Shown here piece after piece: positions 33,209-43,700 of a DNA stretch of 64,000 nt. Under the pieces are notes generated by a model. The model worked only from the letters and a program-made list of their open reading frames with translations, made no database searches and was not told the DNA's origin. The translations under genes and the position numbers were made by a program. This stretch comes from G020348185 sp964525045 (GTDB lineage Bacteria; Nitrospirota; Nitrospiria; Nitrospirales; UBA8639). Each line of letters begins with the position of its first letter. The stretch's first letter is position 1. Location: contig CAZGFD010000006.1 of assembly GCA_964525045.1 (NCBI GenBank), forward strand, positions 62,001 through 126,000, given 5' to 3'.

Positions 33209-35509
33209 ATGAGGCAGTTTCCAACTCGACTTGGAGAATGGATCATTTTTCATCGATGGTGGATCATCATTTCAGGTCTTTTGATTTCCATTTTTGCAGG
33301 GTGCGGCCTCCAATTCCTGACCTTTAATAGCGACTTACGTGTTTTCTTCAGTAAGGAAAACCCCCAATTGCAGGCTTTGGAGGAGTTGGAAAATACGTAT
33401 ACGAAATCGGATAACGTCGCATTCGTGCTCGAACCCAAAGACGGGAATGTCTTCACTCGCGAAACCTTGGAGGCTGTGGAAAAGCTGACGGAACGTGCGT
33501 GGCAGACACCCTACTCCCTCCGTGTGGACTCCCTGACCAATTACCAGTATACCTGGACTGAGGCCGAGAACTTATTCGTGGAAGATTTGGTAAAGGATGC
33601 TCGCAGTCTGTCCGACTTAAAGCTGACAGAAAAAAGAAATACCGCTCTAACCGAACCTCTGCTTGTCAATCGATTCATATCTCCCACCGGACATGTGACG
33701 GGAGTGTCGGTTACCGTACTTCTGCCGGGAAAATCGATAACGGAGGTCTCACAGGTCGCGGCTTTCGCCCGAAAGCTAGCGGCTGACCTTGAAAAAGAAT
33801 ACCCCAATATCCGCATCTACCTCAGTGGAGGGGTAATGTTTGACAATGCGTTTGGCGAGGTCACCCACAACGATCTGATCACCCTTCTTCCGGCCAGTGC
33901 TCTTATCCTGATAATTATTATCTCACTCTCATTGCGTTCCCTACTCGGGACCTTGGTCGCCCTGCTGATTATTATCATGTCCCTGATGACCGGTCTTGGG
34001 CTCGCCGGATGGTTGGGCTTTTCGCTTAACCCGGCATCCTCCGCCGCTCCACCTATCATTCTCACGGTGGCAGTGGCTGACAGTATTCATATTCTCGCGA
34101 CTATCTTACAACGGATGGGTCGTGGCCATTCCAAACCGGAGGCCATCCTCGAGTCGTTTCGTCTCAACTTCCAAGCCGTGTTTTTGACCAGTATCACAAC
34201 TGTCATCGGGTTTGTGGCGATGAATTTTTCGGACGCCCCTCCATTCCGAGACCTCGGCACCATCGCAGCCATGGGCATCACGGCTGCCTTTGGCTACTCT
34301 GTGTTGTTATTGCCGGCGGTGATGGCTATTGTTCCATTGAGCGGTCGAACAAAAGCCGAAACGAACGAGTTAGCCCTGGACTGGCTGGCGACCTTCGTGA
34401 TCAGGCACCGTCGTCCAATATTCTGGATCACCCTTTGCGCCTCTATCCTATTGGCGATTGGGGCGTTTCGGATTGAGCTCAATGACGAGTGGGTTAAATA
34501 CTTCGATAAGCGGTACGATATTCGTATCGCCAGCGATTTTACGACCGAAAACCTCTCCGGAATGGATCTCATTGAATATTCTCTGGAATCAGGAACATCC
34601 GGCGGAGTGAATAGTCCGACATACCTGGCCAAGGTGGATGAATTCGCCGATTGGTACCGCGAACAACCCAAAGTCGTCCACGTTGTCACGATCTGCGAAA
34701 CCATAAAACATCTGAATCAGGTGATGAACGATAATGATGAGGCCTATTATCGGATACCAGACCGTCGGGATCTTATCGCACAGTATCTTTTGCTGTACGA
34801 GCTTTCCCTTCCATACGGCCTCGATCTCAACAATCAAATCAACATCGACAAGTCAGCGAGCCGAATGTCGGTTATACTCAAAGACCCAAGCACGAGGGAG
34901 GTACTCGAACTGGAGAAACGAGCACAAAACTGGTTGAGCACTCACGCCCGGGATAAGCTGCATACTTCTGCTTCCGGACTTTCGCTCATCTGGGCCTATA
35001 TATCGAAACGGAACATTCAATCCATGTTGGGCGCATCGTTTGGCGCCCTGATACTGATCTCCTTCATTCTGATTTTTGCCTTGCGCAGTTTGAAATTCGG
35101 ACTTCTCAGCCTCATTCCCAATTTGGGGCCGGCATTTATGGCCTTCGGGCTATGGGGGCTCACGATTGGACAGATTGGGCTTGCTTCATCGGTGATTGTA
35201 TCCTTAACCTTGGGGATCATTGTTGATGACACAGTACATTTTTTAACCAAATACCTCTATGCACGACGAGGCGAACGGAAGGATTCCCCTGGCGCCGTCC
35301 GTTATGCCTTTCACACGGTGGGAACACCTCTCTGGGTTACGAGCGTGGCGCTCACCGGGGGATTTCTATTTCTGACGTTTTCGGGGTTTCGGTTAACCGC
35401 AGATTTGGGCCTGATAACAGCCTTCACCATCATCTTCGCCCTCCTCCTTGACTTTCTCCTCCTCCCTTCTCTCTTGATAATGGCGGACAGGCGTACCGGT
35501 ACCCCGTAG
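33209..35509 (+). CDS. RND/MMPL superfamily exporter
   Basis: Inner-membrane exporter of the Patched/MMPL/HpnN type, 766 residues, with two repeats of one plus five membrane helices. First-half helices: 20-40 and about 225-390, with GxxxSxxxA-rich TM segments and the AAPPIILTVAVADSIHI motif of TM4. Second-half helices lie about 425-445 and 640-760, with SLTLGIIVDDTVHFLTKYLYARR as the equivalent TM4. The paired acidic residues in TM4 (D in VADS, DD in VDDT) suit proton-driven transport. ATG 33209 begins the usual cytoplasmic lead (MRQFPTRLGEW); ATG 33131 is possible. Such exporters move lipids or hydrophobic compounds and partner with LolA-like proteins, as encoded nearby. Confidence 0.88.
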   Translation: MRQFPTRLGEWIIFHRWWIIISGLLISIFAGCGLQFLTFNSDLRVFFSKENPQLQALEELENTYTKSDNVAFVLEPKDGNVFTRETLEAVEKLTERAWQTPYSLRVDSLTNYQYTWTEAENLFVEDLVKDARSLSDLKLTEKRNTALTEPLLVNRFISPTGHVTGVSVTVLLPGKSITEVSQVAAFARKLAADLEKEYPNIRIYLSGGVMFDNAFGEVTHNDLITLLPASALILIIIISLSLRSLLGTLVALLIIIMSLMTGLGLAGWLGFSLNPASSAAPPIILTVAVADSIHILATILQRMGRGHSKPEAILESFRLNFQAVFLTSITTVIGFVAMNFSDAPPFRDLGTIAAMGITAAFGYSVLLLPAVMAIVPLSGRTKAETNELALDWLATFVIRHRRPIFWITLCASILLAIGAFRIELNDEWVKYFDKRYDIRIASDFTTENLSGMDLIEYSLESGTSGGVNSPTYLAKVDEFADWYREQPKVVHVVTICETIKHLNQVMNDNDEAYYRIPDRRDLIAQYLLLYELSLPYGLDLNNQINIDKSASRMSVILKDPSTREVLELEKRAQNWLSTHARDKLHTSASGLSLIWAYISKRNIQSMLGASFGALILISFILIFALRSLKFGLLSLIPNLGPAFMAFGLWGLTIGQIGLASSVIVSLTLGIIVDDTVHFLTKYLYARRGERKDSPGAVRYAFHTVGTPLWVTSVALTGGFLFLTFSGFRLTADLGLITAFTIIFALLLDFLLLPSLLIMADRRTGTP

Positions 35510-35698
35510 ACCTCCACCAAAAACACATTTAGGAGGGCCCCTTTTCCATTTGCCATTTTTGGTCTTCTGGAGACGAACTCCCTCAAATGCCCGCGGCCAG
35601 ACGAAGGAGAGGTGCGCTTTTGATAGGCCCGCCCTGAACGGGTATTCAGGTACTGGCCGCAATGGCTTTTTTTGATTTAATAAAAACCTGGAGGTAGA

Positions 35699-35938
35699 AT
35701 AACTACTTTCAGTAAAAATACGTCATGGAAGGCAACGGAATTTGTCTCAGGAAGGGTTGGCAAAATTCTTTTCGCATCTGTAGCGTGGCGAACTCAATCA
35801 AAGTTGAAATTCATTTATAATCATCGTCAACTTGCTGAAGATTTTTCTGCAGTCCCCGGGGTTAAGGTGATATGCATTAAATGTAAGATTAAACAAAAAC
35901 AGTTGGATGTAGTTGTTAATACAATTTGTCCAGGGTGA
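35699..35938 (+). CDS. Possible small ORF coupled to the UbiB-aminotransferase gene
   Basis: A 79-codon open frame reads as natural protein (WRTQSKLKFIYNHRQLAEDF, then a VPGVKVICIKCK segment) and ends in TGA at 35936-35938, overlapping the GTG start of the next gene as GTGA. GGAGGT lies at 35690-35695, but no ATG, GTG or TTG sits at the right distance; ATA at 35699 is the nearest codon. The stretch recalls a heavy-metal-associated-like fold (beta-alpha-beta with PGV), a guess only. It could be a real gene with an unusual start, or the N-terminal part of the next protein split by a frameshift. Confidence 0.4.
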   Translation: MTTFSKNTSWKATEFVSGRVGKILFASVAWRTQSKLKFIYNHRQLAEDFSAVPGVKVICIKCKIKQKQLDVVVNTICPG

Positions 35939-38511
35939 AAACCATGTTCTTTGAAATGTGTAAATCATTTATTTTTGCTGTAAAGGGGGAACATTATGAA
36001 TTAGGAGTTTCTTGTTCAAAAATTCTCAATAGGCTTGGGCCATTTTATATAAAATTTGGTCAAATCGTTGCTTCTGAGGCATCATTTTTCAATGAAGATT
36101 TAAAGAGAGGGCTTTCAGGGCTCTATGAAAATGCTACTCCCGTCGATATCGCCTATATAAAATCTATATTAGATAACAATATCAATTTGACCAAAAATTT
36201 GGAAAGCATTGATGAAATTCCTGTGGCTACTGCTTCGATCGCTCAAGTTCATAAAGTTCGATTAGTTGGCAATAACGAAGATTTAGCCATTAAAGTCGTC
36301 AAACCTCGTGTGCGCGAGGATATGAATAAGACGCTCGGGAGGATTGGATTACTCATAAAAATTGCGGATTATCTCATTCCACGATTGAGAAAATTTAATT
36401 TGCAGTCATATTTTGGTGAAATTAGCGGAGTGCTCAAAGCTCAATGTGACATGAGGGTGGAATTAGAGAATTATTGGAATTTGCGGAAGGGCAATGAAGA
36501 AAGAGAGGGGGTCTTTTTCCCCAAGGTGTACAAGGAGTATTGCGATAGAGATGTGTTAGTCATGGAATTTATTGAAAAAAGAAAAGGGACTGAAATCGTT
36601 AAGGGCAAATATGATTCTCCCGAATTGGCGACGTTGCTTCTTCACACCTTTTATTCGTCAATTTTCATCGATGGTTTTTTTCAAGCCGATCCTCATCCTG
36701 GAAATACCTTTTTTGATTTTGATGAAAAGGGCAAAAGTGAAATTTTTCTTTTGGATTATGGCTTGGTGGGAAAATTGACTCAGAAGGACCGATTAGTTTT
36801 AGCTGGTTTTTTCTTTGCGTGTATGCATGAAGAGTGGAAAACAGCGGTTAAGCGGTTTTATCGTCAATTGGACAATACCACGTTGTTGGACAGAAATTAC
36901 GAGGAGTTTGAAGACTTGCTGACGCAGGTTTTGAAAAAGCATTTTTACTATGTTCGCAATGATTGGACAACTTTCGGGTTTTTAGTGGACACAAATAAAA
37001 TTTTGACCAAATATGGAGCGAGACTGAAACAAAATTTTTCATTGGTTTCGTTAGCGCTGTTGACCGGTGAGGGTTTTGTCAAAAAAGCAAATTCACGCAT
37101 TGATTTTTGGGCTGAAGCAAAGAAATATGTTGACCTCACATCGCCATTTTTTGACGATCATTCCAGGTTGGTTTTTTTAAAAAAGCTGGAAAAGATCTAC
37201 CCTACTTCCTTTAAATGGTGTTTCTCAAAAGAAAGAAGCCTAATAGCCCCTACGCATTTGGATCGGTATCTTTTGCCTAGTGAGTTCCCTATTGTTGTGA
37301 AAAGGTCAGACGGAGCTTTTTTTTATGACTATGACGAGAATGAAATAATCGATCTCTCATCCGGATACGGCCCACATATTTTGGGATATAACCATCCTGT
37401 TCAAACTGCAGCATTTTCAGAATTATCAAATAGTGGAAATATTAATAGTATGGCAAATTTGCCCGAGTTGGAGCTAGCCACCAAGCTCTGTCATGTTTTT
37501 GGTCCCGACACATCACTTCTTTTTGCCAATTCGGGGACGGAATCAGTTTCAAGTGCGATTAGAGTTGCAAGAGCATTCACTGGAAAACAAAAAGTTTTCA
37601 AATTTCATGGTCACTTTCATGGTCAAACAGATCAGGCGTTGGTCAGCACGCTATACAGTCATGGGAATAATCCAATTGGCCTAAAAGGATTTCATGAGTC
37701 TATTATTAAAGATACCCTTGTTGGAGAATATGCTCATGAACAAAGTTTAGATCAGATTAGGCAAAATGCTCATGACATTGCTTGCGTGATAGTAGAGCCA
37801 TTGCCGATGGGCACTCTTCAATTACCTAAGGAGTTTTTAATACGCTTGAGGGAAATTTGTACTGAGTTAGATGTCACTCTCATCTTTGATGAAATAGTTT
37901 CCGGATTTAGAGTTTGTTATGGTGGAGTCCAACATCAAATCAATGTGAAACCGGATTTGACCTGTCTTGGGAAGATTATTGGCGGGGGCCTACCTATGGG
38001 TGCAGTTGTTGGGAAAAAACACATACTTGATGTGACACGTACCTCAAAGGACCCATTTACGGACCTCGAGTCTAAAACCCTCGTTGGTGGGACATTTAGT
38101 GGGAATTTGTATTCTTGTGCACTGGGGTTAACCGTTCTCAATTATTTGGAAAAAGAGAAATCGGTATATGACCAACTTGGTCAGAATATGAAGTATTTTA
38201 AAGAACAGGTTAGCAAAATTGCATCCAATGCGAATTTGGATTTTGGAATACGATCCTATGAATCCATATTTAAGTTTGAAAGAAAAGGTGTGGGATCCAA
38301 AGTATCAAATTCGCGAGAAAACTTTATTGATCAGTCTTATAGAGATATATTGGGATTTTCCTATTACATGAGAGAACGAAAGGTTTACATTCCTGAATTG
38401 CATGGGCTATTTCTCAATGTGGCCCACACCATCCCAGTTATAGACTCAATATGCAATAGAATTGATGAAGTATTAGTCGATATGAAACGAGATGGTTATT
38501 TTCTTAAATAA
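35935..38511 (+). CDS. UbiB/ABC1 atypical kinase fused to class III (GSA-type) aminotransferase
   Basis: The 858-residue fusion has an N-terminal ABC1/UbiB kinase (about 1-400) with its hallmarks: KFGQ 40-43, SIAQVH 101-106 in place of the P-loop, Lys120 in AIKVVKP, catalytic DPHPGN 252-257, and DYG 274-276. The C-terminal part (about 425-858) is a PLP aminotransferase like glutamate-1-semialdehyde aminomutase, with NSGTES, FHGHFHG, FDEIVSGFRV, and Lys680 in LGKIIGGGLP as the PLP lysine. Both active sites look complete. The GTG at 35935 overlaps the preceding frame's stop. The gene is strikingly AT-rich against its neighbours, suggesting transfer. UbiB-family proteins act in quinone and other prenyl-lipid pathways. 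I know of no described protein with this architecture; the reaction is unknown. Confidence 0.88.
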   Translation: MKTMFFEMCKSFIFAVKGEHYELGVSCSKILNRLGPFYIKFGQIVASEASFFNEDLKRGLSGLYENATPVDIAYIKSILDNNINLTKNLESIDEIPVATASIAQVHKVRLVGNNEDLAIKVVKPRVREDMNKTLGRIGLLIKIADYLIPRLRKFNLQSYFGEISGVLKAQCDMRVELENYWNLRKGNEEREGVFFPKVYKEYCDRDVLVMEFIEKRKGTEIVKGKYDSPELATLLLHTFYSSIFIDGFFQADPHPGNTFFDFDEKGKSEIFLLDYGLVGKLTQKDRLVLAGFFFACMHEEWKTAVKRFYRQLDNTTLLDRNYEEFEDLLTQVLKKHFYYVRNDWTTFGFLVDTNKILTKYGARLKQNFSLVSLALLTGEGFVKKANSRIDFWAEAKKYVDLTSPFFDDHSRLVFLKKLEKIYPTSFKWCFSKERSLIAPTHLDRYLLPSEFPIVVKRSDGAFFYDYDENEIIDLSSGYGPHILGYNHPVQTAAFSELSNSGNINSMANLPELELATKLCHVFGPDTSLLFANSGTESVSSAIRVARAFTGKQKVFKFHGHFHGQTDQALVSTLYSHGNNPIGLKGFHESIIKDTLVGEYAHEQSLDQIRQNAHDIACVIVEPLPMGTLQLPKEFLIRLREICTELDVTLIFDEIVSGFRVCYGGVQHQINVKPDLTCLGKIIGGGLPMGAVVGKKHILDVTRTSKDPFTDLESKTLVGGTFSGNLYSCALGLTVLNYLEKEKSVYDQLGQNMKYFKEQVSKIASNANLDFGIRSYESIFKFERKGVGSKVSNSRENFIDQSYRDILGFSYYMRERKVYIPELHGLFLNVAHTIPVIDSICNRIDEVLVDMKRDGYFLK

Positions 38512-38609
38512 TATGAATCAACAATAAAACATATAGAAGATCTAGGTATGAAGATCGGTCTTGAAGGAGAGGATTTGCGAAAATAGAAAAGGAAATCGGA
38601 AGCTTAGAT

Positions 38610-39413
38610 TCAATTAATTTCCCACTCATTCTGCGTATTTGGCTCAAGAATGAGCGAAGTACTTTGAGCGGTCAGGGGAATAACCGTTGAGAATTTTACG
38701 GCCACCTCTTTCCGCTCTGTTTCGGCAAGGGCAATCGCAATTTGAAATGCTCCCCCCAACCGAATCTGCAGAAATCGCCAATCCGATTCATTGCCGTGGA
38801 TTCCTTCTGAGAAAGACACAGAAGGAGGCTGATCGGGGCACATTTTTATTTCGAAACTGTTGAGTGGGATAGAAAGCCCTACCCCGCGTGCTTTGATAAA
38901 CGCCTCCTTGAGGGTCCACAATTTGAGGAACTCCGTACGTTTCTGGCCCTCATCTATAGTCTCCAAATAAGCAGCCTCGGAATCCGCAAAAAATCGTTTC
39001 CCGATATCCTGATGGCTCGGAGTCCGTTGGAGGCTTTCCACATCAATACCAATCATCTGTTTGAACGCCACGGCACAAATGGACAGACCTTTGGTATGGG
39101 AAAGGCTATAGGTAATTGGACATTCGGTTGGTTCGGTTATGGAAGGTTTCCCATATTCATTCCGCGTGAACCCTAAGGCGGCAGGTTCCACCCCAAGATA
39201 GCGGGACAGCACATCTCGTTCCAGGGCACGCGTTAGGAGAAATTGGCGCCGACCGGTCTCAAACACAAAACGAGTATATCGTTCAGCCTCCTCGGAGGTG
39301 AGGAGTTCATAATACAAATGAAACAACATGTCATCCCAATCGTCAGGCAACCTCGCACACCAAATATCCACATGGTTCTCTGAGAGACCTAAAGCTGCAC
39401 TGTTAATGTTCAC
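38610..39413 (-). CDS. 4'-phosphopantetheinyl transferase, Sfp type
   Basis: Activates acyl or peptidyl carrier proteins by adding phosphopantetheine from CoA, cytoplasmic. The 267-residue protein is of the two-domain Sfp/EntD size. It has the YSLSHTKG motif near 107, the Mg-binding IGIDVES near 120, and FLKLWTLKEAFIKARGVGL near 165-185, all family signatures. It is convergent with the UbiB-aminotransferase gene. The Sfp type often serves secondary metabolism, which fits the double KAS-III nearby; it may equally serve fatty acid synthesis if no AcpS exists. Confidence 0.9.
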   Translation of the reverse strand: MNINSAALGLSENHVDIWCARLPDDWDDMLFHLYYELLTSEEAERYTRFVFETGRRQFLLTRALERDVLSRYLGVEPAALGFTRNEYGKPSITEPTECPITYSLSHTKGLSICAVAFKQMIGIDVESLQRTPSHQDIGKRFFADSEAAYLETIDEGQKRTEFLKLWTLKEAFIKARGVGLSIPLNSFEIKMCPDQPPSVSFSEGIHGNESDWRFLQIRLGGAFQIAIALAETERKEVAVKFSTVIPLTAQSTSLILEPNTQNEWEIN

Positions 39414-39430
39414 CAGCTGATTGACCTTTC

Positions 39431-40717
39431 TCAGCCTGAGGGCCCCTCATTCACCCACGGCACTCGCCCCAATGACCGCTCCAATTTCGTCATGGCGATT
39501 GAAAGATCCAGCCGGGCTTGTGCGTAGCCTATCAGCGTATCCCAGTAGACACGTTGCGCGTCAATCACCTGAAGAAGGCTGGTCTCTCCATATTTAAAGC
39601 TGACTCGCGCGATACGAACCGACTCTCGTGCCTGCTTCAATAGACCTTCCTGGTAGGTGGCAATTTGACCGGCGGCGGTTGAAGACAATTGAAAATTCCG
39701 ATTCACATCCCTTACCAGAGCGTTTTGCATGCGAAGTAATTGTCCCTCGAATTGCCGTTGGCTTGCCAACGCTTGGGCGATTTCCCCCTCACGGAGATAC
39801 CAAACTGGAAGGGCCACTCTCAATCCACCGATATACGCCTCTCGCCCTGCATCTCGCTGATAAGACCCGCTAACGGTTAAATTGGGAACCCGTGCTTCCT
39901 TCTCATGAATGTGGCTATGTGAGGCTTGTTCAACAAATTTTTGAAGTTTTTTTAAGGCAGGATGCTGTTGAAGGGCATAGGCTGTCAGAACATCCAACTC
40001 TAATCCTTTCGGCCATTTGGCGAAATCCCCCTTTAAAGAATATTTAAAGCCTAGGGCGCCCGCCGTCAGCGTATTGAGTGTCGCGCGAGCTGCCCGAACG
40101 GCTCCCCGAGCACGAACGACTTCTTTCCTAACCTTCATGAGTTCCACATTCACCCGGACTTCCTCAAAAGGGGCCGCGTCACCAGCTTGGACCCGGGCTC
40201 TGACCCTTCGGAGCAACCCTTCAACAATTGCCAAATTCTTCTCCCCCACCTTGACTCGTTTTTCCGCAAACAACAGGTTATAAAAGGCTTCCTTCACGTC
40301 AGACTTCAAAATGACTTTTACCTCTTCTAATGATGCCCGCGCTCCTTCCAGGCCCAGCTTGGCCACACGCTTTCGGGCATCTCGCTTAGGATTCCACTCC
40401 AACGGCTGACTCACGGTGACGAACCGCTCGAGAGTAATAATCGTATTGTCAGAATCACGGAATTCTGAATATCCGAACCACGTATCTAGCTCCGGATTTG
40501 GATAGGCAGCAGCAGTTCTTTGGGCTCCCTTCCTCTCGTCAATAAACCCCTTCCCCACCTCCATCCTCGGATTTCGCTCAAAGGCCAATTGCAGGATAGC
40601 ATCAAGGGAATACCCCTCTCCTTTGGCTCCGGCTTCCGCCATCCCCTCATAGGCAAACAGCGAGGACAAGCCCAGCATCCCACCAAACATGAGTGAAATA
40701 ATCATTCGATATGTCAT
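39431..40717 (-). CDS. czcC: TolC-family outer-membrane factor of metal efflux (CzcC-like)
   Basis: Outer-membrane channel of a tripartite heavy-metal exporter, 428 residues with a signal peptide (ending near AEA). Two OEP repeats with long alpha-helical coiled coils are visible (for example VARGAVRAARATLNTLT and the C-terminal SFKYGETSLLQVIDAQRVYW). ATG 40717 is used because GGAGG lies five bases before it and overlaps an upstream ATG at 40729. Last gene of the operon; a heptamer repeat separates it from the pump gene. Confidence 0.88.
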   Translation of the reverse strand: MTYRMIISLMFGGMLGLSSLFAYEGMAEAGAKGEGYSLDAILQLAFERNPRMEVGKGFIDERKGAQRTAAAYPNPELDTWFGYSEFRDSDNTIITLERFVTVSQPLEWNPKRDARKRVAKLGLEGARASLEEVKVILKSDVKEAFYNLLFAEKRVKVGEKNLAIVEGLLRRVRARVQAGDAAPFEEVRVNVELMKVRKEVVRARGAVRAARATLNTLTAGALGFKYSLKGDFAKWPKGLELDVLTAYALQQHPALKKLQKFVEQASHSHIHEKEARVPNLTVSGSYQRDAGREAYIGGLRVALPVWYLREGEIAQALASQRQFEGQLLRMQNALVRDVNRNFQLSSTAAGQIATYQEGLLKQARESVRIARVSFKYGETSLLQVIDAQRVYWDTLIGYAQARLDLSIAMTKLERSLGRVPWVNEGPSG

Positions 40718-40743
40718 GTGCACCTCCATAAATTAAACGAATG

Positions 40744-40764
40744 GTTCGGGTTTCGGGTTTCGGG
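40744..40764. repeat. Heptamer-periodic repeat (copy c), inside efflux operon
   Basis: GTTCGGG, TTTCGGG, TTTCGGG in direct succession, in the 64-base spacer between the pump and outer-membrane factor genes. Confidence 0.75.
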
Positions 40765-40781
40765 TAAGAGACTATCATTCT

Positions 40782-43700
40782 TTAAAAATCTATACTGTTG
40801 TATCGATTCCCTTGCCCGATGTATCGATATAAAGCCGGGATCACCAATAGCGTCAGAGCCGTTGATGTGATTAATCCTCCTATAACCACGGTGGCTAACG
40901 GCCGCTGAACCTCTGCACCCATGCTGGTAGCCACGGCCATGGGTAGAAATCCCAGGCTGGCTACCAGAGCGGTCATCAATACCGGTCTGAACCGGTCCAT
41001 AGCTCCCTGACTCACAGCCTGATCCGTCTGGAGTCCCTGTTCCTCAAGAGTGCGAATTCGCGCAACAAGGACGACACCATTTAAGACCGCAATACCAAAA
41101 AGGGCGATGCACCCGATCATGGCCGAAATACTCAAGGGCAGTCCGCGGATCCATAAAGCGAGTATGCCCCCTGAGAGAGCCAAGGGAACGTTCAGGAAAA
41201 TTAATAGGGCCGGGCGAAGTGAACCGAAGATGAGGGATAACACTCCAATAATCATGATGAGGGTGACAGGCACGACAACCATCAATCGGCGCGCAGCTTC
41301 TTGAAGGTGTTCGAATTGACCGCCCCATTCAAGGTAATACCCTGTGGGTAAGGTGACGGTTTCCTCAATTCGTTGACGGGCTTCGTTGACAAACCCTCCA
41401 AGATCCCGCCCCCGGATATTGGATTCCACGACAATCCGCCGTTGAACATTTTCACGACTCACTTGAGCCGGCCCTTCATCGACAAAAACCTTGGCCACCC
41501 TGGACAAAGGGACAAGCTCATCGTGTGGAGTCGGAACCAACAGACTTTTCAATGCTTTCGGACTAGCCGATGCTTGATTGACCAATCGAACAACCAGTTG
41601 AAACCGCCGTTCTCCCTCAAAGACAGTCCCGACAACCTGTCCCACGCGTGCCGATTGAACGTATTGCAGAATATCTGCCGCGTTAATCCCATATCGGGCA
41701 ATCTCCTCTCGATCCACCACAATGCGAATCCTTGGTATTCCCGAGACTTGTTCGATTTTCACATCTGCAGCCCCGGGAACCTCTTGTAAAAGCCCGGCGG
41801 CTTTTTCGGCCAACTCCCGGAGGGTCGTTAAATTATCCCCGAATATCTTCAACGCCAGATCCGATCGGGTCCCGGCGATCAATTCGTTAAACCGCATTTC
41901 GATGGGCTGGGTAAAACTTAGCCCCACGCCATGGACGTCGGTAAGAATGGCCTTTTTCATGTTGGTGATCAACTCATCTTTCGTTTCCGCACTTGTCCAT
42001 TCATCCCTTGGCTTCAGCACCACAAAAACATCAGACAATTCAATACCCATGACATCGGTCGCGACCTCCGGACTTCCGGTTCGCGTCACAACTTTGACGA
42101 CTTCCGGAAATTGCCTGAGGCTCCGTTCTACGCCAAGAGCTGTCTTCACAGATTCGTCAATGGAGACACTTGGCAGTCTCCAAATTTGAATGGCCATATC
42201 GCCTTCATCCAGACGCGGGACAAATACCACGCCTAGAGTCCAGGCGATCAGGAGACTGACTCCAAACAAGCCAATAGCCGATCCAACCACAACGTTGCGC
42301 CGCTTCAATGAGAACCGGAGGCACGGCTCATACCCACGGCGAAGCCATCTCACGATCCAGGTTTCTTCCCTGAGTGAATGAGAGGTCCCGAACCAATAGG
42401 CCAAGACGGGCACCACCAGCATTGCAAACACCAGGGAGCCGGCTAACGCAAATATCACCGTCATCGCCATGGGACGGAACATTTTTCCCTCCAAGCCTGT
42501 CAATACCAGGATAGGAATGTAGACGAGGATAATGATCCCGACTGCAAAAAAGACGGGACGAATGACTTCCTTGGCTGCCTCATAAATGGTTTCCATCTTG
42601 TTTTGAGCAGATGATTCCTGTGTGCCACGAAGCCTTCGAAGGATATTGTCAATCATGACCACCGACCCGTCCACTAACAAGCCGAAATCTATGGCTCCCA
42701 GACTCATAAGATTGCCTGATATGCCGGCTTGCACCATGCCAGAGAACGCAATCAACATGGAAAGGGGAATGGCCGATGCCACGATGAGTCCCGCACGCAA
42801 GTCACCCAAAAAGGCAAACAGAATCGCGATGACCAACAAGCCACCTTCCAGCAGATTGGCGCGCACGGTTGAAATGACGCGCGAGACAAAAATCGATCGG
42901 TCATAATAGGGCTCAATCACAACACCGGCCGGGAGCGACTCTTGTATCGCTCGAACTTTGGCTTTGACCTTCTCAAGTAACTGAGCGGCATTCGCTCCCG
43001 CTAACATCTGGACCATTCCAATGACCGTTTCCCCTTCACCCATCCTGGTGGCCGCGCCTATTCTCAAGGCCGCTCCTTCTTTGACCATTCCCACGTCCTT
43101 GATATAAATGGGAACGCCTCCCGGGCCATGGTCCACTAAAATCTTCGAAATATCCATCACCGTAGAAGCAAGTGCCTCACCCCTGATCAGAAATTGTTCC
43201 CGCTCATGCTGGATATACCCTCCCCCAACCAGCGCATTGTTCCTTTCCAATGCCGAAAAGACCTGTTTTAACGAAAGTTGAAAGGCTAAGAGTTTCTGAG
43301 GATCAACGATCACCTGATACTGCTTTTCTTCGCCGCCCCATATATTGACCTCAACCACACCCGGGACCGATCGAAGCCTCCAGCCTATTTCCCATTCCAA
43401 CATCGTTCGCAGCTCCATGGAGCTATAGCCTTCACCCTTGAGGGTAAACTGATAGACCTCCCCCAGACCGGTGGTGAGTGGACCAATGATGGGCCGGGCG
43501 TACTCCTTGGGAATCTGTTCTGCGGCCAGCGTCACTCGCTCATTCACCAGCTGTCTGGCGAGATACAAATTGACATGGTCTTCAAAAATGGCTGTCACCG
43601 CCGATAGACCATATCGCGAAACAGATCGAATTTCCCGAAGGCCTGGAAGACCGCTCAACTTGGCTTCTATGGGAAAGGTAACAAACCGTTCGACCTCTAC

